Source: Pseudomonadota bacterium (GTDB lineage: Bacteria; Pseudomonadota; Alphaproteobacteria; Caulobacterales; Caulobacteraceae). Taken from it: DNA of 49,002 bases. A program made the translations under genes and the position numbers. The notes under the pieces are model-generated. The model saw only the letters and a list, made by a program, of their open reading frames with translations. It was not told the origin of the DNA and searched no databases. Positions 20,566 to 29,224 of the stretch are shown piece by piece (within the stretch, counting starts at the first letter, position 1; the number at the start of each line of letters is the position of its first letter). The stretch lies in assembly GCA_019348195.1 (NCBI GenBank), contig JAHWJX010000011.1, positions 1 through 49,002 on the forward strand, in the 5' to 3' direction.

Positions 20566-23500
20566 GCGGCCAGCTCGCGCAGGGCGGCGTTGGCGATGGT
20601 CAGCTTGGCGAAGCTCCAGCCGCCGCCGGAGGCTTCCACCTCCTCGACGTTCCTGAGCGCGCGCCGGGTCTGGGCCTCGCGGCCGGCTATCCAGGCCTCC
20701 ACGGCCGCGCGTGCGGCTTCGTTGCTGGCGCCCGCTTCCGGCGGCGCTTCCGCGAGGACGGCGGCGGCCAGGGCGGACTGTTCGGCCAGCATGTCCTCGA
20801 TCAGCCGGCGCACGGCCAGCCGTTCGAAATGGTCGCTCCGGGCCACCCCTCCGGCCGCGAAACGCAGCCGGTCGAAGCCGAAGGCGGCGCCCGTCTGGTG
20901 GTAAAGCCGCGCAACCTCTTCCACCGGTCGTCCGGCCTCGCGGGCGAGGTCGGCGATGTCTGTTGTCGCCGTGAGAGGCCGCAGCACCGCCACTTCGCGG
21001 GCGAGGGCTCCGGGCGCGCCCAGCTTGACGAAACGCTCCACCCGGCGCTCGACCTGCACGGTCTCGAAGTCCGACAAGGGCTCGGCGCCCAGGGCCTGCA
21101 GCGCGTCGGCCGGGGCGCGGTAGGCGTCGATCAGCCCCTGCACCGTGGCGTCCGTACGGCCAACGCCGCGGGCCAGCCAGAAGGACTGCTGGCGCAGCAC
21201 GCGCGATATCTCCAGGTACAACGCCGTTTGCGCCTCGGCCGGAACCTGTAGATCGAGCGAGGACACCGCGTGCCAGGCCTTCCCCAGGCGGAAGATGCTG
21301 CGCGCCGCTTCGAAGGCGATCACCAGGGTGGCCGTGTCGCACCCCGCGCTGGCCCGCAAACGGGGCGCGAAGGTGGGCCCGCCCATGTTGACGATCTCAT
21401 TGGCCAGAACCGTGGAGATGATCTCGCGCCGCAGCCGGTGCCGCTTCATGGCCTCTTCGTAGCGGGCCAGCGGCTCGGGGAAGTAGGCGCTCAGCGTGGT
21501 CTCGAACCAGGGGTCGTCCGGCGCGGTGGAGCCGACCACGTCCTCGAACAGGGTGAGCTTGCCATAGGCCAGCAGCACGGCGAGCTCCGGCCGGGTCAGG
21601 CCCTTGTTCTGCGCCTGGAGCTCCAGCATGGCGGCGGCGTCCGGCAGGCCTTCGACGTGACGGTCGAGCTTTCCGGCGGATTCCAGCTCGGCCATGAAGC
21701 GGGCCTGAGCGTCCAGGTCAGGGCGCGCGGCGGCCTCCATCAGCGAAAGCGCCAGGGTCTGGTCGTAGTTGTGTTGCAGCACCTTGGCCGCGACCTCGTC
21801 CGTCATGGAGGCCAGCAGCCTGTTGCGGGCCGGACGGTCCAGCTGGCCCGCAGCCTCGACCGCGCCCGTCAGGATCTTGATGTTGACCTCGTTATCCGAG
21901 CAGTCGACGCCCGCACTGTTGTCGATGAAGTCGGTGTTGATCCGCCCCCCGCTGCGCGCAAAGGCGATCCGGCCGGCCTGGGTCAGGCCCAGGTTGGCGC
22001 CTTCCCCCACCACCTTGACCCTGAGCTCCGGGCCGTCGAGGCGGATGGCGTCGTTGGCCTTGTCGCCGACCTCGGCCTGGGTCTCCTCCGGCGCCTTCAC
22101 ATAGGTGCCGATGCCGCCCAGGTAGAGCAGCTCGGCCGGTGCGCGGAGGATGGCGCGCATCACTTCGGCCGGCGTGGGCGTCGCGGACGTGATCTCCAGC
22201 AGGGCGCGGGCTTGCGGCGACAGGGCCACCGTCTTGGCCCCCCGGGGGTAGACGCCGCCTCCGGGCGAGATCTTGCTGCGGTCGTAATCGTCCCAAGACG
22301 AGCGCGGCAGCTCGAACATGCGCTTGCGCTCGTCCCAGCTGGTGGCCGGATCGGGCTCGGGGTCGATGAAGATGTGCCGGTGGTCGAAGGCGGCCAGCAG
22401 GCGGATCTGCTTGGAAAGCAACATGCCGTTGCCGAACACGTCGCCGCTCATGTCGCCCACTCCCACCACGGTGAAGGGTTCGGACTGGATGTCCTTGCCC
22501 ATCTCGCGGAAGTGCCGCTTGACCGCCTCCCAGGCGCCCCGGGCGGTGATGCCCATCACCTTGTGGTCGTAGCCGGCCGAGCCGCCAGACGCGAAGGCGT
22601 CGCCCAGCCAGAAGCCGTAGTCATCCGACACCGCGTTGGCGATGTCCGAGAAGGTGGCCGTTCCCTTGTCCGCGGCGACCACCAGGTACGGATCGTCGCC
22701 TTCGTGCGCGATCACCTGCGGCGGCCGGACCACCTCGCCCGAGGCGGTGATGTTGTCCGTCAAGTCCAGCAAACCGCAAAGAAAGGTCTTGTAAGCGGCG
22801 ATGGCGGCTGCGCGGATCTCCTCGTTCGGCCCGCCCCGCGGGAGCGCCTTGGGATAGAAGCCCCCCTTTGAGCCTACGGGCACGATCACCGCATTTTTGA
22901 CCTGCTGCGCCTTGACCAGGCCCAGCACCTCCGTGCGGAAGTCGTCGCGCCGGTCGCTCCAGCGCAGCCCCCCGCGCGCCACCGGGCCGAAGCGCAGGTG
23001 CACGCCCTCGACATGCGGGGCCCAGACGAAGATCTCCCGGTACGGCTTGGGCGCCGGCAGCTCCTCCAGCTCGCGGCTGGCCACCTTGAAGCTGATGTAA
23101 GGCTTGGCGGAGCCGGTCGCGTCCGGCTGATAGAAATTGGTCCGCTTCAGCGCGCGCACTAGAAGCGCCAGCCGCCGCAGCACGCGGTCGTGGTCGAGGC
23201 TCTGCACCGTCTGCAGCGCCTCGACGATGGAGCTGAAGGTGATCTCCGCAGTCGCCGCCCGGTCCTCCAGGCTCATGTCCAGCGCCGGGTCGAACTTGAT
23301 GCGGAAGAGCTCCAGGATCAGCCGCACCACCCCCGGGTGTTCGGACAGCGCCTCCTCCTGCACCGCCTGGCTGGGGTCCAGTCCTGACTGGCCTCGGTAG
23401 CGAGCCAGCGCGCGCACCAGCGCCGCCAGCCGCCAGGGGACGCCCAGCTCCAGCACCAGCCGATTGAAGCCGTCGTTCTCCGTTTCGCCGCGCCAGACGG

Positions 23501-25412
23501 CTTCCACCGTGTCCTCGAAAGCGGCCTTGACCTCCTCGAACACCAGCTCCCCGCCGCGTGGGTCGTTCAGCTCGAATTCGTGAACCCAGGTCACGGACTC
23601 CGAACCGTCGGCCAGCCGCCGGCGGATGGGAAAGCCTTCCTCCTGCTGCGCCTTCAGCCCCAGGCTTTCCAGAATGGGCAGAACGTCCGCCAGCGGCGCT
23701 GGCTTCTCGGGCCGGTATAGCTTGAACCGGAACACGGTCGGGCCGTCGTCCGGGCGCCGCGAGGCCCGCACCCGCACCGCCTCCTCCGCCTGCAGCGATT
23801 CAATCACCGCGACGTCCGCCAGAGCTTCCGCGGCGTCGTACAGGTCCTGGTAGCCCACCTCGAAGGCGTCCGGACCGTAACGTCCCAACAGGTCGGTCGC
23901 GGGCACGCCGTCCACCCGGCCCTGCTCTCGCACCACCTCGTCGAAACGGTCGCGCCAGTTGCGGGAGGCTTCCGCCAAGGCGTTCTCGAGCGCGACCAGA
24001 TCGGGCTCCCGGTGCTCCCCGGGCTTGACCCCGATGATGAAATGCACCCGCACCAGCCCCGTCTCCGTGTGGAACGGATACCAGGCCGACACATGCCCGC
24101 CCCACGCCTCGGCGAGGATCTCGCCGGCGCGCGCGCGCAGGTCGCTGTCGTAGCGGTCGCGCGGAAAGAAGGCGAGCGCCGAGATGAACCGGTCGAACGG
24201 GTCGCGTCGCACGAACAGCCGCGCTCTCGGGCGGTCATACAGATGCAGGACGCCCAGCGAGGTCTCGAGCAACTCGTCCTCGGTGGCCTGGAAGAGCTCG
24301 TCGCGTGGGTAGTTCTCGACGATGTTGCGCAGCCGCTTGGCGTTGTGCCCGCCCGGCATACGCACCGCGCGCTCCAGGATCCGCGCCGCCTTGCGCCGGA
24401 TCAGCGGCACCTCCAGCACGGGCCGGTCGTAGGCTTCGGCGGTGAACAGGCCCACCACGCGCACTTCGCCCGAGGGGCGGCCGTCCGGCCCGTACCGCCG
24501 GATGGAGATGTAGTCCATCTTGTTCCGGCGATGGACCCGACTGTTCAGGTTGGACTTGCCCACCGTCACCGGCTCGTCGAGGTCGATCTCGCGCTGCAGC
24601 TGGGCTGTCAGCAGCGCCGGTTCGTTGGCGCGCCGCAGGATGAGCCGCTCCGGATCCCGGAGCACGCCCAGACAGGTTTCCGGGGGCGTGTTCAGCACGG
24701 CTTGGGCCTCGTAGCCCCCTTCCGCGGTGCGCGGATAGTCGTAGGCCCGCGCGCCCAGGAACACGAAGTGATCCGCCGACAGCCAGCGCAGAAAACGCAA
24801 GGCCTCTTCCAGCGCTTCGGGGTCCTTGCGCGGGGGCGCTTGCTGCAGCTCGGCGGTGGCGTGCTCCACCAGCGCCACCATCTCGGGAAAGTCGGTCACG
24901 GAGGCGCGGACGTCCGCCAGGGTCTCCTGCACGCCCTGGATCAAAGCCTCCCCGCGATCCTCGCCGACAGGCTCCAGCCAGACCTGGATCAGACTCTCCG
25001 GTCCGGCGCTTCGGCTGTCCAGCTCCACCACCGGGTGGAACATGGCCCGAACGCGCATCCCTTGCGCCCCGAGTTCGCCCATCACGCTGTCCACCAGGAA
25101 AGGCGCATCTGGCTGCACCACCTCCAGCCGGTCGCGTTTCAGGTCTCGGCCGTCCGCTCCAAAGGTGGGGGCCAGGCGGACCCTGGGGTCGAAGCCGCCG
25201 GAGGTCGAAGCGTCCTGGGCGAAGCGCCAGAAGTCCAACAGGGCCGCGGCCAGGTCCTGCGCGTTCATGTCCGGGAACTCGCCCGGGCCGCAGTCCTCGT
25301 GCACCTGGTCCAGGAAAGCCGCTTGGTCCGCGCCCAGACCGGTTCCGGTCAGGGCCGTAAAGGCCGCCGCCAGGGTCGAGCGGGAGAAGCAGAACTGGGA
25401 AGCGCCGTCCAT
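20562..25412 (-). CDS. gdhZ: NAD-specific glutamate dehydrogenase, large (180 kDa) type
   Basis: Oxidative deamination of glutamate to 2-oxoglutarate by the L_180 class. The 1616-residue protein has a long N-terminal region with ACT-like segments (~1-600), then the catalytic part: GPVARGGLRWSDRRDDFR and VGSKGGFYPK near 850-890, followed by VVAADKGTATFSD, GGSAGYDHK and VGVGDMSGDVFGNGML near 1000, and a long helical C-terminal extension. In Caulobacter this protein (GdhZ) also restrains FtsZ together with KidO, so it couples glutamate use to division; whether that holds here is inference. It begins at ATG 25412 and ends overlapping maiA. No frameshift is seen over nearly 5 kb. Confidence 0.97.
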   Translation of the reverse strand: MDGASQFCFSRSTLAAAFTALTGTGLGADQAAFLDQVHEDCGPGEFPDMNAQDLAAALLDFWRFAQDASTSGGFDPRVRLAPTFGADGRDLKRDRLEVVQPDAPFLVDSVMGELGAQGMRVRAMFHPVVELDSRSAGPESLIQVWLEPVGEDRGEALIQGVQETLADVRASVTDFPEMVALVEHATAELQQAPPRKDPEALEEALRFLRWLSADHFVFLGARAYDYPRTAEGGYEAQAVLNTPPETCLGVLRDPERLILRRANEPALLTAQLQREIDLDEPVTVGKSNLNSRVHRRNKMDYISIRRYGPDGRPSGEVRVVGLFTAEAYDRPVLEVPLIRRKAARILERAVRMPGGHNAKRLRNIVENYPRDELFQATEDELLETSLGVLHLYDRPRARLFVRRDPFDRFISALAFFPRDRYDSDLRARAGEILAEAWGGHVSAWYPFHTETGLVRVHFIIGVKPGEHREPDLVALENALAEASRNWRDRFDEVVREQGRVDGVPATDLLGRYGPDAFEVGYQDLYDAAEALADVAVIESLQAEEAVRVRASRRPDDGPTVFRFKLYRPEKPAPLADVLPILESLGLKAQQEEGFPIRRRLADGSESVTWVHEFELNDPRGGELVFEEVKAAFEDTVEAVWRGETENDGFNRLVLELGVPWRLAALVRALARYRGQSGLDPSQAVQEEALSEHPGVVRLILELFRIKFDPALDMSLEDRAATAEITFSSIVEALQTVQSLDHDRVLRRLALLVRALKRTNFYQPDATGSAKPYISFKVASRELEELPAPKPYREIFVWAPHVEGVHLRFGPVARGGLRWSDRRDDFRTEVLGLVKAQQVKNAVIVPVGSKGGFYPKALPRGGPNEEIRAAAIAAYKTFLCGLLDLTDNITASGEVVRPPQVIAHEGDDPYLVVAADKGTATFSDIANAVSDDYGFWLGDAFASGGSAGYDHKVMGITARGAWEAVKRHFREMGKDIQSEPFTVVGVGDMSGDVFGNGMLLSKQIRLLAAFDHRHIFIDPEPDPATSWDERKRMFELPRSSWDDYDRSKISPGGGVYPRGAKTVALSPQARALLEITSATPTPAEVMRAILRAPAELLYLGGIGTYVKAPEETQAEVGDKANDAIRLDGPELRVKVVGEGANLGLTQAGRIAFARSGGRINTDFIDNSAGVDCSDNEVNIKILTGAVEAAGQLDRPARNRLLASMTDEVAAKVLQHNYDQTLALSLMEAAARPDLDAQARFMAELESAGKLDRHVEGLPDAAAMLELQAQNKGLTRPELAVLLAYGKLTLFEDVVGSTAPDDPWFETTLSAYFPEPLARYEEAMKRHRLRREIISTVLANEIVNMGGPTFAPRLRASAGCDTATLVIAFEAARSIFRLGKAWHAVSSLDLQVPAEAQTALYLEISRVLRQQSFWLARGVGRTDATVQGLIDAYRAPADALQALGAEPLSDFETVQVERRVERFVKLGAPGALAREVAVLRPLTATTDIADLAREAGRPVEEVARLYHQTGAAFGFDRLRFAAGGVARSDHFERLAVRRLIEDMLAEQSALAAAVLAEAPPEAGASNEAARAAVEAWIAGREAQTRRALRNVEEVEASGGGWSFAKLTIANAALRELAA

Positions 25413-25784
25413 GAACCATGCCCTTGCGATCGGGCCCCGACCCTAGCGGGCGGCGGGCCGCAGTCCAAGCTGGGACTTCGGCGCTTGTCATAGTGAATAA
25501 CTGGGCGCGCCGGTTTGGGCGACCACTCGAGAAGGACGGGGCCCGCTCCGAGGTCAGCCCCGTCGCTCACCCCGTCAAACGAAAACGCCGTCGGACGCGG
25601 GGGGCGTCCGACGGCGCGGGTCAGGCCGCCGAAGGGGGGAACGGCGGCCGGGACCGTAGGGCGCCTCCGGTCTCGGAAAGACGGGGAGACGAGGCGCCTT
25701 GGCCCGGGCTACAGGGGGGGACGGCCCGGGCTTGGCGAGGAGATAGGCGCCCGTCTGCAGGGTGGAAGACCGCGCCGGAACCCA
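25413..25784. other. Non-coding stretch between gdhZ and the AI-2E permease gene
   Basis: This 372-base gap separates two minus-strand genes. The gdhZ-proximal part (25413-25580) should hold the gdhZ promoter; I see AT-rich sequence around 25485-25502 but no convincing boxes. A strong minus-strand terminator lies at 25582-25616. Between it and the permease stop (25617-25784) I see no credible gene, only GC-rich sequence with two GGCCCGGGC copies. That section would be the 3' untranslated region of the permease mRNA. Confidence 0.6.
25582..25616 (-). terminator. Strong intrinsic terminator after the AI-2E permease gene
   Basis: A perfect 13-bp stem (25586-25598 with 25604-25616, CGCCGTCGGACGC/GCGTCCGACGGCG) with a 5-base G loop. 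On the minus strand it runs directly into TTTTCGTTT. It is the best terminator in the window and marks the end of the transcript carrying the permease, 168 bases past its stop codon. Confidence 0.85.
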
Positions 25785-26951
25785 TCACGCCTTCGTGTTG
25801 GGGCCGATTCTCCCCAGCGCCCGCGACCGGCTCGAAGCGGGCTTGGCGTGAGCGAGGTCTCCGCGTGCGCCGTTCTCGTTCGGGTCGGGGTTGCCGTCCT
25901 GGGACAGCAGAATGGCGATCCAGCGGGATCCCTGGAACTGCGCCAGCAGGATCATGGCCACCACCGTCAGCGGCGTGGACAGAAAGGCGCCCGTGATCCC
26001 CCACAGCGCGCTCCAAAAGGCCAGGGAGAGCAGCACCACCACCGGGTCCACGTTGAGCCCCTTGGACTGCATGCGCGGATAGATGACGTTGCCCACGAAG
26101 AAGTTCACAGCCTGGTTGCCCGCAAACACGAGCAGCGGCGGCCCATAGCCCTCGAACTGCACCAGGGCGAACACGGCCGGCAACGCCGTCCCCAGCGCGG
26201 GCCCCACGATGGGGATATAGCCGGTCAGGAAGATGAAAAAGGCCCAGAACAGCGCCCGGTCCAGCCCCACCGCCAGCATGACCACGTAGCAGGCCACCGC
26301 GATCATCGCCCCCGTGACCGTCTGGATCCACAGATACTGCTGCGCGCCCGAACGGATCTCGTCGAAGATGCGCCCGGCCTCCCGCCGGTCCTCGCGCGAT
26401 CCGAACAGGGCGCGCTGCTTGGCCTGGAAACTCTGGCGCGAGGCCAGCAGGAAGCCCAGGTAGATCAGGATGAACAGCGCGTCGGAGGCCAGCCCCTGGA
26501 TGGCGGCCACGAACGGACCCAGGAAGCGCTGCGGGTTCAGCTGACGGAAAAGCTCGCGCAGGGTAGGCGCCTCGTCGATGCCCACCAGCCGGGCGACGTC
26601 GCCGATGAGCCCGTTCAGCCGGGTCGCATAGCTGTTCTGCCCGCCGGGCCCGGTGGTGGTCAGGTCGCCCGCGAAGCTCGCGATGTTGGAGGCCACCACA
26701 TAGACCGAAACGCCGAAGGCCAGCAGGATCAGGCCGATAGCCACCGTCAGCGGCGCCCACCCCGGAAGCCTAGGCAGCCGCTGGCGGATCTTGCCTTCCA
26801 GCCCGTCGATCATGATCAGGAGGAAAAAGGCCAGGGCGAAGGGGGTAAGAATGCCCCGAAGCCAATAAAGCGCCGCGCCCGTCACCACCACGGCGATGAC
26901 CACATCGGCGTTGCGACTGGTGGGAGAGGCGGCGGGGGCGGGAGGGCTCAT
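25785..26951 (-). CDS. AI-2E family transporter (PerM-like permease)
   Basis: A 388-residue polytopic membrane protein of the AI-2E/PerM family. Hydrophobic segments pair at the N-terminus (VVIAVVVTGAALYWL, FALAFFLLIMI, VAIGLILLAFGVSVYVV), with a soluble region at about 85-160, and a C-terminal membrane block with the family signature FLTGYIPIVGPALGTALPAV and a PLTVVAMILLAQF helix. Members export varied small solutes; some are Na+/H+ antiporters. The true substrate is unknown. It starts 9 bases after the stop of the protease-family gene, so the two probably share a transcript ending at the terminator at 25.6 kb. Confidence 0.92.
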   Translation of the reverse strand: MSPPAPAASPTSRNADVVIAVVVTGAALYWLRGILTPFALAFFLLIMIDGLEGKIRQRLPRLPGWAPLTVAIGLILLAFGVSVYVVASNIASFAGDLTTTGPGGQNSYATRLNGLIGDVARLVGIDEAPTLRELFRQLNPQRFLGPFVAAIQGLASDALFILIYLGFLLASRQSFQAKQRALFGSREDRREAGRIFDEIRSGAQQYLWIQTVTGAMIAVACYVVMLAVGLDRALFWAFFIFLTGYIPIVGPALGTALPAVFALVQFEGYGPPLLVFAGNQAVNFFVGNVIYPRMQSKGLNVDPVVVLLSLAFWSALWGITGAFLSTPLTVVAMILLAQFQGSRWIAILLSQDGNPDPNENGARGDLAHAKPASSRSRALGRIGPNTKA

Positions 26952-26960
26952 GGCCGGACC

Positions 26961-27383
26961 TTAACGCAAGACTCCTGCCGAGGTCGCTCCTGGATCAATC
27001 AGAACGTTCCATCCAGCCAGCGCCTCCCGTCCCACCAGCAGCCGAAAGCGCATCAGCGGCCTGGCTGTGAGCGAAATCTCCACCTCCCGAGCCGGCAGCC
27101 CGGCCAGGCTCAGCGCCGTGCGGATAAAGGGGCGGGCCTCGCTGACGCCGTTGGAGCTGGTCACACCTCGGCGGTCCGCCAGGGCGGCCTCGCAACGCAG
27201 GACGCCATCGGGAGTCTCGGGCAAGGGATGCAGGGTGAAACGCACCCGATCGCCTTGCACGGTGATCTCCGTGGCGTGCAGGGCGGTCCCGCGCGCGCCC
27301 GTGTCAAGCTTGGCCGCCACGGCGGCGGCGCCCAGCTCCGGCAAGCCGGCCGTCTCACGCCAGGACAGGACGACCCGGGTCAG
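26961..27383 (-). CDS. Retropepsin-like / RimK-associated ATP-dependent zinc protease family protein
   Basis: Small protein of the PF05618 type. The core AAKLDTGARGTALHATEI carries the DTGA aspartic-protease-like motif, followed by REVEISLTARPLMRFRLLVGREALAG (the family's RxxLlGR segment). Alignment with the family implies the protein begins near LTRVVLSWRE, but no ATG, GTG or TTG lies in frame between the tRNA-Gly 3' end and that point. The first candidate is CTG at 27383 (140 residues). The frame itself runs on into the tRNA to a TTG at 27449, which is implausible, while a TTG further in (about codon 16) would delete the first strand. An ATG at 27394 is in another frame and stops after four codons. 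Confidence 0.75.
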   Translation of the reverse strand: MTRVVLSWRETAGLPELGAAAVAAKLDTGARGTALHATEITVQGDRVRFTLHPLPETPDGVLRCEAALADRRGVTSSNGVSEARPFIRTALSLAGLPAREVEISLTARPLMRFRLLVGREALAGWNVLIDPGATSAGVLR

Positions 27384-27404
27384 GTGCGTTTCATGACAGA
27401 AGAT

Positions 27405-27479
27405 TGGAGCGGGCGAAGAGATTCGAACTCTCGACCCCAACCTTGGCAAGGTTGTGCTCTACCACTGAGCTACGCCCGC
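27405..27479 (-). tRNA. tRNA-Gly (GCC)
   Basis: Read on the minus strand from 27479: acceptor GCGGGCG, D arm GCTC AGTGGTA GAGC, anticodon stem CAACC/GGTTG around loop TTGCCAA (anticodon GCC), T arm GAGAG TTCGAAT CTCTT, acceptor CGCCCGC, discriminator T and an encoded CCA. All four stems pair, and the length is 75 with CCA. The GCC anticodon reads GGC and GGT. Confidence 0.97.
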
Positions 27480-27516
27480 TTGGCGCCGGACGAACCCGTC
27501 CGCGGTCTGGGCGGCG

Positions 27517-27545
27517 CTTATGACGGGAAAGTTTCAGGAAGGCAA
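27517..27545 (-). promoter_or_regulatory. Candidate sigma-70 promoter for tRNA-Gly
   Basis: On the minus strand TTGCCT (27545-27540) and CATAAG (27522-27517) are separated by 17 bases, and the -10-like box ends about 38 bases before the tRNA 5' end. The spacing is right, while the -10 match is only fair. Confidence 0.4.
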
Positions 27546-27560
27546 GCCGGTGTCCGGGTT

Positions 27561-27594
27561 CAGCACATATGAGACGGCGGGGTCTCGTGTGCTG
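27561..27594. repeat. Interrupted inverted repeat between the DUF6065-like gene and tRNA-Gly
   Basis: CAGCACA (27561) pairs with TGTGCTG (27588-27594) and GAGAC (27571) with GTCTC (27582-27586), leaving a 3/1 internal loop and a 6-base loop. There is no T tract on either strand. It lies in the 232-base gap between two minus-strand transcription units, so it may end the upstream transcript or be an operator. Confidence 0.45.
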
Positions 27595-27711
27595 GCGGCG
27601 TCTCTGCGCCCTGGAGCTTGGTGGGTGTTGATTCGAGGACCTGTTCGCGGGGGCGGCAGCGCGCCAATCCCGCCACGACCCCCGGCCTCCGCCGGTAAGG
27701 GCGCTCACGAG

Positions 27712-28455
27712 CTACCGCCCGAGCCTAGGGGGCTTCAGTCGGCGCTTGTTGGTGTGGGTCGGCGGCGCCTTGCCGAGGTCCTCGGGAACCTCGCCTTTGA
27801 AGTAGAAGCGCTGCCAGGCGTCGCGCATCGCGCCGGGTTCCTGGTTGTGCAGGGACTTGTTGAAAGCGTCGCGTGAGGTGCGCCAGGCCTCGTACTGCTT
27901 GTTCAGCGGAAGGTCGCTCGCCAGTGAGCGGCGGACCGGCTGCACGGCGTCCAGCGGCTGCGACTGCACAAGCGTGAGAAAACAAAAGGGCTCCCCCTTT
28001 TCGAAGCGGATCCGCCCCGGGCGGGTGAAGATCCAGTTCATGGTGAAGGGAAAGGGCAGCCAGTCGGTTTCGACCAGCCCCGTCAGCGGATAGACGCCGT
28101 CCTTGGGCAGGTTGGGCGGGCCTGAGGTCCACACCGACCACCCGGGGGGCGTGCGGAACAGATAGCCCGTGTGAAAGGTCAGCACGCCGTGGCTGAAGTG
28201 CGATGACACATACTCGCCCGCCTGCGCGTTCGGCCGGTCGGGGGTGATGGTGATGTCACGCTGGTGGGTGCCGCCGTTCCACTCGGCGCTGAAGCCGAAC
28301 GGAGTCAGGATCTCCCAGCCGGAGGTGTTGGCCATGGTCAGCGGCAGGCAGCGATAGGGATGGCGCGCGCTGAAATGATCCATCCATTGACGCGCCGGCC
28401 CGCCCGGCACCAGCTCCGGCGGCCGCGCCACCACCGAGAAACACTCAAGCTCCAT
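27712..28455 (-). CDS. DUF6065-like family protein
   Basis: A 247-residue cytoplasmic protein with no signal or membrane segment. The N-terminal motif block [42 protein letters not shown] and the later [22 protein letters not shown] and [12 protein letters not shown] match, from memory, the DUF6065 family, often found beside Fe(II)/2-oxoglutarate oxygenases or repeat proteins; no such partner is present here. The ATG at 28455 has GGAGGT about 7 bases upstream, which decides it against the in-frame start at 28530. The C-terminus is basic ([12 protein letters not shown]). The function is unknown. Confidence 0.75.
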   Translation of the reverse strand: MELECFSVVARPPELVPGGPARQWMDHFSARHPYRCLPLTMANTSGWEILTPFGFSAEWNGGTHQRDITITPDRPNAQAGEYVSSHFSHGVLTFHTGYLFRTPPGWSVWTSGPPNLPKDGVYPLTGLVETDWLPFPFTMNWIFTRPGRIRFEKGEPFCFLTLVQSQPLDAVQPVRRSLASDLPLNKQYEAWRTSRDAFNKSLHNQEPGAMRDAWQRFYFKGEVPEDLGKAPPTHTNKRRLKPPRLGR

Positions 28456-28616
28456 CCGCAGACCTCCAGGGCGCGAGGGGCCGAGCCCGTTCGCCTCCCC
28501 AGTTTGCGCGGGGCCGTCCTGGCGGATCAAGCGGTTGGGGGCGAAAAGACTCGGCGGAAACCCTCGCCGAGGCTGGCCGGGTTATCACCGGTCCCGAAGT
28601 GGGTTCAGGAGGTGTC

Positions 28617-29198
28617 TTGGAGAAACAGTCCGCAGACGGTCGCGTGCTTTTCGACCGGAACGGTCCCGCCGCCCGGGCCGAACTGTTCGCCTTTCTAGAC
28701 CGGCACGGGATTGCGCACCGCACGCTGGAGCATCCGCCCGTGTTCCGCGTGGAGGAAGGCCGAGAGATCAAGGCCGCCCTGCCGGGCGGGCACACCAAGA
28801 ACCTGTTCCTCAAGGACGCCAAAGGGCGGCTCTGGCTGGTCTGCGCTTTGGGCGACACCCGCGTGGACCTGAAAGCGCTTCCCGCGGCGATCGGCTCGGC
28901 CCGGCTGTCTTTCGGCTCCGCCGAGCTCATGAGGGAAGTGCTGGGCGTGGAGCCGGGGTCGGTCACGGTCTTCGCCCTGTTGAACGACCCGGGGGGGCGC
29001 GTGTCCTTGGTGCTGGACCGGGCGCTGGTGGACGCCGATCCTGTCAACTTCCACCCCCTCTCCAACGACGCCACCACCGCCTTGTCGCAGGCGGGCCTGC
29101 AGGCCTTCCTCCGGGCCCTGGGCGCCGAAGCGCCCGTGGTGGACTTCTCCGGCGCGGCCCCCCTCCGTTGCGGGACGGCGCCCACGGGACCATCTTGA
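28617..29198 (+). CDS. YbaK/ProX-type aminoacyl-tRNA deacylase
   Basis: A single-domain trans-editing deacylase of the YbaK/PrdX superfamily, which clears mischarged tRNA (Ala- or Cys-tRNA-Pro types). The sequence shows [15 protein letters not shown], the catalytic-Lys region [43 protein letters not shown] (GxxPG-type loop) and [14 protein letters not shown], which is the ProXp-ala/PrdX pattern. The start is uncertain: a TTG at 28617 has AGGAGG 4 bases upstream and gives 193 residues; a GTG at 28599 would add six residues. It is divergent from the DUF6065-like gene. Confidence 0.88.
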   Translation: MEKQSADGRVLFDRNGPAARAELFAFLDRHGIAHRTLEHPPVFRVEEGREIKAALPGGHTKNLFLKDAKGRLWLVCALGDTRVDLKALPAAIGSARLSFGSAELMREVLGVEPGSVTVFALLNDPGGRVSLVLDRALVDADPVNFHPLSNDATTALSQAGLQAFLRALGAEAPVVDFSGAAPLRCGTAPTGPS

Positions 29199-29224
29199 GG
29201 GCGGATCACGGGAGCAAGGATTTC

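Noticed and set aside
21270-25493. Several long plus-strand frames opposite gdhZ
   Set aside because: Antisense shadows of a well-recognised gene; compositionally odd and without start signals or motifs.
25621-26760. 379-codon minus-strand frame overlapping the AI-2E permease
   Set aside because: Out-of-frame shadow of the permease gene; Arg/Gly/Ala-rich with no family match, and it continues through the 3' untranslated region only by chance.
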